Assembly: GCA_964036195.1 (NCBI GenBank)
Contig: OZ038458.1
Span: forward strand, 23,387,832 to 23,451,831
Source of the DNA: Sphaerolaimus hirsutus
Lineage: Eukaryota; Nematoda; Chromadorea; Monhysterida; Sphaerolaimidae
Length of the DNA: 64,000 nucleotides
Reading direction: 5' to 3'
Position 1 is the first letter of the stretch, and every line of letters starts with the position of its first letter. The notes under the pieces are model-generated. The model was not told the origin of the DNA. It saw only the letters and a list, made by a program, of their open reading frames with translations, and made no database searches. Position numbers and translations under genes: made by a program. This document shows, piece after piece, positions 56,325 through 64,000 of this stretch.

Positions 56325-56728
56325 GACTGAGGCTCTCTGTGCATGTTTACCCGCTGTGCATGTAGACCCTATTTTTAACACAAAATCGCTCATTTTCATA
56401 CCATTTTATACATTTTCACCTTCAAAATCACTAGTTCATGTGTTTTATTGTCTATTTTCAGCTATTTCTTGTAGTATATGTGCTTATATACCCATTTTTA
56501 GTTATTTTTCACCTACTTTTAGCGATTTTTCTACTTTTTTCCTCATTTTGAAAAAGCCTATACAATGAACCCTCACAAACCCCCAAACCCCCAAACCCCC
56601 AAAAATTTTTTTCTAGCTATCTATCCCTCCAGAGGAGCGATTAGCCATCTATCCAACCCCCTGGAGGGTCAAAGTCTTGAATACTCCTGACATGCACAGC
56701 GGGTAAACATGCACAGAGGCACAGGCCC
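56325..56728. mobile_element. hAT-like element, GTGCATGTAAACCC family, 404 bp
   Basis: The left end is GACTGAGGCTCTCTGTGC and the right end is CAGAGGCACAGGCCC. The left duplication is CTTGAGAC (56317-56324). Its partner is at 57194-57201, displaced because the next element inserted exactly across this border. Confidence 0.8.
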
Positions 56729-56732
56729 CTTG

Positions 56733-57189
56733 CAGTGGCGTAGCCAGGATTTTTGAGCGGGGGGGCGGATTGTTTACGGAGCCCGGCGAACGGGGGGGGC
56801 GGCGCCCCCCCCCCCCTAAAATTTGACCCCTGTAGTAGGGAACTTGGGCCATGGCGCTGGCGCCATTCGTAGGCGTCACGCCATGGTGTTGGCGCCATTC
56901 GTAGGCGGCGCGCCATGGCGTCAGACCGCTGTATATGTATGTATTTTACATACATATACAGCGACATAGACACAATTGAGTGCATTTTCACACAGTTTGA
57001 GGCAACCGCGACCGGTGAAGTTCAAATGGCTGTAATTTTAAGCAAAAATGCGCGCTTGCGCGCAAAAATTTTGAAAATTGACCCAAAAATCATTGCACGA
57101 GAACACATTTCCTTACATTTCTATGGGCCACCCCGGAAGGGGGGGGCGGCCGCCCCCCCCGCCCCCCCCCCCCCCTGGCTACGCCACTG
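56733..57189. mobile_element. hAT-like element, CAGTGGCGTAGCC subtype, 457 bp, nested
   Basis: Ends are CAGTGGCGTAGCCAGG and CCTGGCTACGCCACTG, with perfect duplication GCCCCTTG (56725-56732 and 57190-57197) overlapping the edge of the previous element. It contains the GCGCGCTTGCGCGC palindrome near 57050 and GGCGCC clusters. Confidence 0.92.
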
Positions 57190-57470
57190 GCCCCTTGAGA
57201 CCACTACTACTTGCAGAGAGAGTTCTGGACTATTCAATCTAGGCAAATATCTATCCTTTAGTCTGATGTTTGCCTCTGCACACAACCAATGACACTCGCT
57301 GGACAACTCCCAGAAATGGCACTTTATGTAGAGTTTTTTTTCAATCTTATCTAATTTTAAAATCCTTCTAAATGTAAATTATGTTGTGCAGCGACGTGAG
57401 AAAATTCCTTGGGTACGTGAGAAAAAAATTTGCGTGAATTTTTGCGGCATTCAAGTACCGTGTCGCATAA

Positions 57471-57939
57471 GGCGGCGTTTACACGGATTTGCTGTGACGA
57501 CAAAAAATGCAATTTTTATAACTGTTCTTGTGGAATCAACGTGAAATATATTACATGTGTGATACCTCAATTGATCGTGATTGTGCCAGCTTCACTGCCT
57601 GGGGCATACATAAAATTCCATAATTTCCCTAATCACGCACACAAGATCATACTTTTTTCATGTTGTCGTCGGTTTGTCAGAGGGTTTGTTCTACGCGGTC
57701 TCGCTAGCGAGGCCGCGTAGAACAAACCCTCCGACAAACCCTCGACAACAAGAAAAATACATTATCTGTTGTGCATTATTGCGTAATCTATAAAAATTAA
57801 TTATTGTTCCATGTAATGGGGTCGATCAAATAATGATCAATTGAGGCGTCCGATCTATCTACTTATTGGTTTTCACCCAAAAACATGGTTGACAAAATCA
57901 CAATTTTTGTCGTCACAAAGAATCCGTGTAAACACCGCC
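57471..57939. mobile_element. PIF/Harbinger-like non-autonomous element, 469 bp
   Basis: Inverted ends GGCGGCGTTTACACGGATT and AATCCGTGTAAACACCGCC are flanked by TAA on both sides, the target preferred by PIF/Harbinger elements. The centre (57668-57745) is a long near-perfect palindrome around CTCGCTAGCGAG. No coding capacity. Confidence 0.75.
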
Positions 57940-59572
57940 TAATTTTCGTGAACTAACAATTTGACATTGTGTTGGAGTTTTTTTGCTCGTGAAATAGGCT
58001 TCCTCAAAATCATTCGCATATTCAATTCAGAAACGGAATCAAATACCTTTGTATTTATGACTTTTTTGTGTTTCGACTCGCGTGAAAATGTGCATCATCT
58101 GGGGCCGCAGACAGCTGTAAATTTTTTAAAAGATTTTTAGACAAAAATAAAGATAAATATGGCAATAGGAATTTAAGTGTTTTGTAGATTTTTTAATGAA
58201 ATTTCGAAATTCCCTATGGCCGAAAGTTCAGAACTCATCAAATTTTGATCGCTGCGACAAGTAAAGATTTTCAAGTGCAAAGTTAAAGTTGTCGTCAAGT
58301 GATTTTGATTCTAACCTTCCCTTCCAGTTGCCATATCTGCATTGTATAAGAAATGTCGGTGCGTTTTTTATGTTTGACATTTTCTGCCAAATATCTTCAG
58401 GCTGTCCGTTGTGCCCTTTCTAAATACTATATGTATTCAGGAATTAATGGGACGGTGCAGATTGGAGAATAATTTTGATATATTTTTGATTAATTGTGAC
58501 AGTTTGGCAATTTTATTTCGGNNNNNNNNNNNNNNNNNNNNNNNNNNNNNNNNNNNNNNNNNNNNNNNNNNNNNNNNNNNNNNNNNNNNNNNNNNNNNNN
58601 NNNNNNNNNNNNNNNNNNNNNNNNNNNNNNNNNNNNNNNNNNNNNNNNNNNNNNNNNNNNNNNNNNNNNNNNNNNNNNNNNNNNNNNNNNNNNNNNNNNN
58701 NNNNNNNNNNNNNNNNNNNNNTGTCGGTTTTTGCATTTTTTGTAAATTTCTCGATTTCTGCAAATTTCTGCATGCGAAAAGTGCTGAAAATTTGATGATA
58801 TACATCCCATTGAAATCCCCGAAACATAAAATGTCCTAATAAAATGGCACCATAGCTATTGTCATCATTATTCCTTTTTTATAATTTTCATATCATTTAT
58901 CTATATTATATTTATCACGCTGCATTTTATATAAAAACATCGCATAAAATTCATTGATATTTTTTTTGTATTTATATCCAAATTTTGTCAGTAAATTGTT
59001 TTTTTTGCATTTTTGTTGTGTGTTGAGTATCTGTTAAAAAGGCGTGCTTCACCATGTGATTAGCTTCATGCGAAATAATGTGATTTTTGGCACTTGTCCA
59101 AATGTGGCCGGTGCCTGGTGATAAAGTGTTTTTCGTTGGTTGTGACTAGGCATTGAAATGATATTTATTTTTTCTCGTCAAGAATTCTTCCCTTCCACTC
59201 TACGAAAATAGGACATTAACTTTCACATGTCGCTTCAATGTTATCATGAAATAAAACTGCAGCCTGCAGAAATAAATGTTTGGTTGGCTGAAAAAATTAT
59301 GCAAGCTTTTTGGGGCTTATTTATGCCGGGCGGATAATTTCCACCCCTACACTAATCCGTAAACACTGATAAATGTTATAAATACTTTTTATAAATATTT
59401 TTTTCCATGAAAGGTGCCGGCGCTTTAAATACGAGGTCCAGTTATGATCAGTAATATATCCATTGAATTTTGAGGTATGTTCAAGGCTGTTCGGTAGCTT
59501 AATCATCATTGAGCACACTAGCACGCCACCGAAATTTGGGAATCCAACTCTCTGGTGGTTACACCCCCCGTC
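57940..59572. other. Gene-free stretch with assembly gap
   Basis: AT-rich DNA with no supported exons. A 200-N gap is at 58522-58721. No paired transposon ends are visible, so this is the longest apparently element-poor stretch in the window. Confidence 0.4.
58522..58721. other. Assembly gap (200 N)
   Basis: Exactly 200 N, a gap of unknown true length. Confidence 0.98.
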
Positions 59573-59984
59573 CAGGGCCGTATCCAGGGGGGGGGGCGGG
59601 GAGCCCCCCCCCCCGGGGCGAGACCAAAAAGTGACCGGAAAATGCGACGTTTTCGACGTCAGCGTAAAAATTTTTGTAAGGTATTAAGGTATTATCATCA
59701 GGAATAAGGTATTATCATCAGATTTGCTCCATGTGGCCACAAATCATTATAAATACACTCAATGTTGTGTTTTTTGATGTTTTGTATGTATATTTACATA
59801 CATATGCAGCATTCCATGGCGCTGACGCCAACGCCAATGGCGCCATGGCGTGGCGCCTACTAATGGCGCCATTCCGCCACTATGTAGCTAAAATTTTAGG
59901 GGGAGGGGCTGAGCCCCCCCCCCCCTCGCCGGCCTCTGTAAACAAGCAGCCCCCCCCCGCTCAAAAATCCTGGATACGTCCCTG
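59573..59984. mobile_element. hAT-like element, CAGGGACGTA family, 412 bp
   Basis: Ends are CAGGGCCGTATCCAGG and CCTGGATACGTCCCTG, with perfect duplication CCCCCGTC (59565-59572 and 59985-59992). Unlike its relatives it has lost the GCGCGC palindrome and instead carries a small repeat of AAGGTATTATCATCAG at about 59687-59720. Confidence 0.9.
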
Positions 59985-60144
59985 CCCCCGTCCAACCTCC
60001 CATACTGGACCCCCCCCCCAGTGCTCAAGTATCGGGGCCGTACCTCAGCACCGGGTCTGCATTGGCACCAGATATTGCTACTTGTGCACCGGCTAAACTT
60101 GTGCATGGGGGTCTTGCCTTGGAGACCCCTGATTCAGAGACTGA

Positions 60145-60705
60145 GGCGGTACCGGTCCCGACACCCCAGTCTCGGTCCCGGTCCCAAAAAAAAGCCAGTC
60201 GCGGTCCCGATGCCCCAGTCCTGACCCCGGTCCCGAGAAGAAAAATTTCTGGTCTCGGTCCCGGCCCGTTAGCCCAGGGATACATAGCTAGAAAATTTTC
60301 TGGGGGGGGGGCTGGTAGGGGCACAATATATAGGCTTTTTCAAGGTTAAGGAGGCAGAAGGGGGAAAAATCGCTAATAATCAGTTAAAAGTAGCCAAAAG
60401 TATGTTTAAAACGGCTAAAAATATGTATATAACCATGCATATAGCCGGAAAGCACGAATTTGAAGGTAAAAACTATAAAAAGGTGCGAAAATCAGTGATT
60501 TTGAGCGAAAATTGGGCAAAATTACTCAAAAACCACTCCAGATAGACAGATAGCTGAACGATTTGGGGGGGGGGGGTCTTTGGGGGTAGTATCCAAAAAA
60601 TTTGTATCGGGATAGATAGATAGCTGAGCGGCCTCCGGGATAGATAGCTGGCCGATGTGGGGGGGATGCAGCCCTCCCCCAGCCCCCCCAGGTGACCCCT
60701 GAATC
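60145..60705. mobile_element. Broken GGGACC-family and CAGGGG-family pieces
   Basis: GGTCCC words at about 60150-60265 lack termini. From about 60275 a CAGGGG-type element (GATAGATAGC words, G runs) runs to a right end CAGGTGACCCCTG at about 60702. No intact duplication. Confidence 0.55.
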
Positions 60706-60741
60706 GACACCACAAATCTACCAGCCCAACCCCCCCCCCAG

Positions 60742-63666
60742 CAAGAGTCTCTACGATGCTGGGCTGGGTGTTCGGCTGGGGCGCCATGTTCGGCGAGGGC
60801 GGCGCCGACCTGAGCGACTCGGCCGCCACCACCGACCGCAGCAGGCAGTCGCGTCGCTCGGGCGCCACTCTGGACGTGCAGCCCATCCGCAGGGAGAGGA
60901 CCCACTCGCGCATAGCTCCCAGGGCTACTTTGGCTACTACCCCTAGCGAGAATTGGGTGGGTTAAGGGGGGTTTTGGGGGGTGTAGAAGCAAAACAATAA
61001 CCAACCAATGTGCTCCCACATAGTTCTACAGTGTGAAACATCGATGTCAGTCAGGGACGTATCCAGGCTCAGCCCCCCCCCCCTAAATTTTTTCCCTGTA
61101 TAGGGACGAAAAGGTGTTTTGGCGCTAGCGTCATACCAAGGCGCCACGCCAATGCGCTATTGGCGTTGGCGCCAGCGCCAGGAACCGCTTTATATAGATG
61201 TAAATATGCACACATATGCAGCGAAAGTCGCAAACATGTGTTCATGTTCCAGGATATTTGTTTACGGGGACCGATCCGATAAAAATACAATGTATGGAGA
61301 AGAAATTGCGCGCTTGCGCGTCAAATTTTTAAGAAACATTGAAAAATGTCCAAATGGAAAAAATTGCATTTTCCGGGACTTTTTAGGTCTCGCCCCGGGA
61401 GGGGGGGGGGGGGCTGCAGCCCCCCGCCCCCCCTGGATACGGCCCTGATGTCAGTGTATTAGGTAGCCTTATCTGTTTAAATGATTTTAGCGCTGTTCGA
61501 TGCGAAACTTCACTCAAAGTCACCAACGTTCGACAAGAGGCACTAAAATATGCATATTTTTGATAATTTATAATGCTTTCCCGTGGCCCACAGCCATTCT
61601 ATGGCCATATTTGGAAACTTTTGAGAAAATACGGTTTTATTTTTATTAAACGGTCGTTGAAAAAACAACAATTTTCCACATACTTCGCATACACATCACT
61701 CAAAACACAACTAGCCAACCAACCCACCCCCTCCACGCAGCTGGAGCTGGTGATGGAGAAGTTCTACTTGTCCAACGGGACTCTGCGGCGCTTCATGGCG
61801 CACCTGGCGAGGGACATGGACAAGGGGCTGGAGCAGGGCGCCGCCGGCTCCAACGTGTCCATGCTGCTCTCCTTCGTGCCCGAGTTGCCCGACGGCAGCG
61901 GTCCGTTTGGGGGGGGGGTTGATTCTGTGGTGGTGTAGACACTGGATGTCAACTGATTTCGGTGTCAACTCGATATTAGTTCAATTTTGGTCGCAGGACG
62001 ATTTTGGCGTCCACATGTATTTATGTGCATTTGAACACGTTCGGTGACCCATTAAATATAACCTTAATGGGAACCTGTCGGCTCAGTTAACATCCGATGA
62101 CACCCGATGTTTAAAGAGTTTCTAGATGTTAAAGAAAAGTTGTAACTGATGGTAAATGCTGAGTGCTAATTACTTGTCAGTTGGTTTGCCAATTACATAT
62201 CACTTACGCGTTTCCTATCGCTTTGCGGAAAAGGATCCCAGTGTCTGTAAAATGTAAAATGTTACGGATAGGTGAAAAGATATGTAAAATGTCATGAAAA
62301 ATGTCAAAGAACGCGTACAGAATACTGATATTTTACGGGCATTTTACATCGCTTTTTGCATTTTACAGGGCATTTTACAGAGCCTGGAAGTGGCATCTGG
62401 TCGAAATTAGGCCTGTTCGATAAAAAAACACCGATTTTGTTTTCTGATATGCCAAACCAGCACTCGCACTCACAATCCCCCCCACAGAACACGGACGCTA
62501 CCTATCAATGGACCTGGGCGGCACAAATTTGCGCTGCATGTTGATGGAAATGCGTCCTGGCCACAAGCCAAAAACTCAGCAGAGAAATACCCGCATACCC
62601 AATTACGCCATGACCGGCACTGCGACGCAATTGTTCGATTTTATCGCTGATGCCCTGGCGACTTTTTTGGAAGATCGCGATTTGTGCGATGAAGATTTGC
62701 CGTTGGGATTTACGTTCAGCTTCCCCTGCGAACAGACTAGCATCGATTGGTGGGCGGGGAGGGGGGAGTTTAAGATAGTATTTAGTGATAGTCAGTTTTT
62801 CAACCTTTGTTTAAAAACCGGGTTCCGAGTTTTTTTTTAAAACGTCGTTTGGAGTCGTCAGAAATCGTAAGAAAAGGTTTTTTATCCCTATCAGTTTGGG
62901 ATTAGGGAGTGTAAGAATTTGTTTTATTCCCATACCATCGTTCTCACTCAATTCTATACCATATTCACCCTATGGGTCTGCATCGTTGAGTTATGATCCC
63001 CGCATTTCACCACCTTTAAAAAAAACATTTTCTTAAAAAAGTATTTGTCGTCCGTGTCCGTCCTATGTAAAAAGTGCCTTCTTTAAAAAAACCGACCCCC
63101 AGCGCCAAGTTGATCTCGTGGACGAAGGGCTTCAAGGCGACCGGCGTGGAGGGCAAGGACGTGGTGCAGCTGCTCAAGCACGCCATACAGCGCCGCGGCG
63201 GCGTCCAGGTAGATTAACGGTGCCAGTTTGCGGTAAACGGTACGGTACGGTACGGTAAAGCTGAAACTGCGATACGTTGTTCGGTATCGTTCCGTAAATT
63301 TGATTTTGTCAGAAATGTATGGAAGCGCACTAAACTTTTTTGAACGTGCATTGTGCATACATAAATATTTCTGGCAAATAGTGAAACTGTGAAAACGTAA
63401 TATTGCAAAAAACATACAAATTTGCGTATCACTACTTCAAAAGTTGAAAATCTGCTTAATTCAAAGTGAAAAGTACCGCTTTTTAATAAATTAGGAGGTT
63501 AACTATACGGTAAATATACATATTTAACGGTACGCGTTACGGTACGGTGCGGTTAATAGTGCCACTATTTTTCAGGTGCGCGTGGTGGCGCTGGTGAACG
63601 ACACCGTGGGCACGCAGGTCGCCGCTGCTTATGAGCATGGTGGATGTGACGCGGGGGTCATTATTG
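60742..63666 (+). CDS. HK: Hexokinase, N-terminal part (gene runs off right edge)
   Basis: Plus-strand exons: 60742/60756-60956, 61741-61900, 62488-62749, 63103-63208 and 63576-63666. All junctions keep phase. The protein reads [20 protein letters not shown], then [50 protein letters not shown] and [11 protein letters not shown]. Family knowledge: DLGGTN is the ATP phosphate-1 loop, FTFSFPC plus WTKGF form the glucose site, and LVNDTVGT carries the catalytic aspartate. Reaction: ATP-dependent phosphorylation of glucose, the first step of glycolysis. The first exon ([20 protein letters not shown]) is not conserved; it could start at ATG 60756 or be internal after the C-rich acceptor ending 60741. 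The C-terminal half lies beyond the window. Confidence 0.92.
61052..61447. mobile_element. hAT-like element, CAGGGACGTA family, 396 bp
   Basis: Ends are CAGGGACGTATCCAGG and CCTGGATACGGCCCTG, with perfect duplication ATGTCAGT (61044-61051 and 61448-61455). It is in hexokinase intron 1, with GCGCGCTTGCGCG near 61308. Confidence 0.92.
61935..62200. repeat. GTTGACA-type repeat in hexokinase intron 2
   Basis: GTCAACTGATTTCGGTGTCAA near the left and degenerate GTTAACATCCGATG near 62090 resemble the family seen at 12535-12690 and 36255-36415. Borders unclear. Confidence 0.4.
62232..62390. repeat. GTAAAATGTC-family inverted repeat in hexokinase intron 2
   Basis: TCCCAGTGTCTGTAAAATG at the left is mirrored by CATTTTACAGAGCCTGG at the right, with TGTAAAATGTC words between. 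Confidence 0.6.
63219..63567. mobile_element. ACCGT-family element, diverged, in hexokinase intron 4
   Basis: The left end GTGCCAGTTTGCGGTAAACG and the right end GCGGTTAATAGTGCCACTA are inverted relatives of the TAGGGTGGCAG tips at 50014. GGTAC-type pentamers flank an AT-rich core. Duplication not clear. The right end lies 8 bp before the exon 5 sequence. Confidence 0.6.
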
Positions 63667-64000
63667 GTTGGACACTTTTTACCTTGCTGTTTTTTGAGGG
63701 GGTTGCGGTTCTGGGAAGGTTTGGTAGTGGTTAAGTGATTAGGGTATATTATGTGTCAAGTAAATTTGTAAGTGAAAACTGGCCGCTCATTAATTTTTTT
63801 ACACTTGACAAAAGAGTGCTTGTTTTTCGATATATTGATGTAGATTATATAATCTGTGTCAACAGTTGATAGTTTTCGGTAAACCGTTGTTAGCCCGCAG
63901 TTGACGTTTATGGTGTGACGCACACTAGTTGGAAGTCAATGCGCATTTGAAAATCGTTCTGCGACCCGTCAACTAAAATCTGAGTCTAAATTGACATAGA
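63667..64000. other. Right-edge intronic sequence
   Basis: Presumed hexokinase intron 5. A GTTGACA-type repeat starts near 63880. No further exon before the edge. Confidence 0.4.

Noticed and set aside
57668..57745. Long palindrome as a transcription terminator
   Set aside because: No gene ends here, and it is the centre of a TIR element in a eukaryote.
60692..60946. Alternative plus-strand frame reading [15 protein letters not shown] in the first hexokinase exon
   Set aside because: It stops before the donor and cannot join the next exon in phase; the MLGWVFGWG frame does.
60473..61019. Minus-strand frames opposite the first hexokinase exon
   Set aside because: Shadows of a GC-rich exon; no splice continuity on that strand.

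Overview
The window is nuclear DNA of an animal (metazoan). It has GT-AG introns, short GC-rich exons in AT-rich introns and intergenic DNA, a nuclear-type tRNA-Ser(AGA) gene, and orthologues of animal signalling and metabolic genes. I cannot name the species; an invertebrate with a genome crowded by short DNA transposons is my best inference. Two runs of exactly 200 N (24044-24243 and 58522-58721) are scaffold gaps.

Genes, all spliced, with reading phases that agree from exon to exon: (1) 207-539, minus: the start of an ADP-ribosylglycohydrolase gene running off the left edge. (2) 9906-12213, minus: a CCDC28-family gene in four exons. (3) 21.4-31.2 kb, minus: an unrecognised Ala/Ser-rich protein whose four 3' exons occur twice, because a segment of about 3.4-3.7 kb is tandemly duplicated; only one copy has the first exon. 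(4) 37282-47198, minus: eleven exons of a CD2AP/CIN85 (cindr) adaptor with two SH3 domains, proline-rich segments and a C-terminal coiled coil; the start is not seen. (5) 48271-54409, plus: eight exons of a single-pass membrane protein with a lysine-rich tail, perhaps metadherin/LYRIC-like, divergent from gene 4. (6) 60742 to at least 63666, plus: the 5' part of a hexokinase gene running off the right edge. A tRNA-Ser(AGA) lies at 8705-8786 and a tRNA-like sequence at 54098-54176.

Much of the rest is non-autonomous DNA transposons. Most are hAT-type: short terminal inverted repeats (TIRs) beginning TAGGGTT, CAGGGACGTA, CAGGGGTCTCC, CAGAGTTG and similar, flanked by 8-bp target-site duplications (TSDs) that I could read directly. 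Other groups have TA duplications: a CCGTATT..CTCGAA family rich in G runs, two near-identical-length 1.45-kb fold-back elements, CTCGGCGGA elements and a CAGTGTGCGC element. One Harbinger-like element has a TAA duplication. No transposase gene is visible, so all would depend on proteins encoded elsewhere.

The elements are nested within each other, fill the introns of every multi-exon gene and differ between the two arms of the segmental duplication, giving matched filled and empty sites. The most unusual pattern is that several hAT families share near-identical tips and a GC-palindromic core module, yet each fills its subterminal DNA with a different short repeat (GATCCC, GGGACC, CGATAT, ACCGT, T-run/AAACG).
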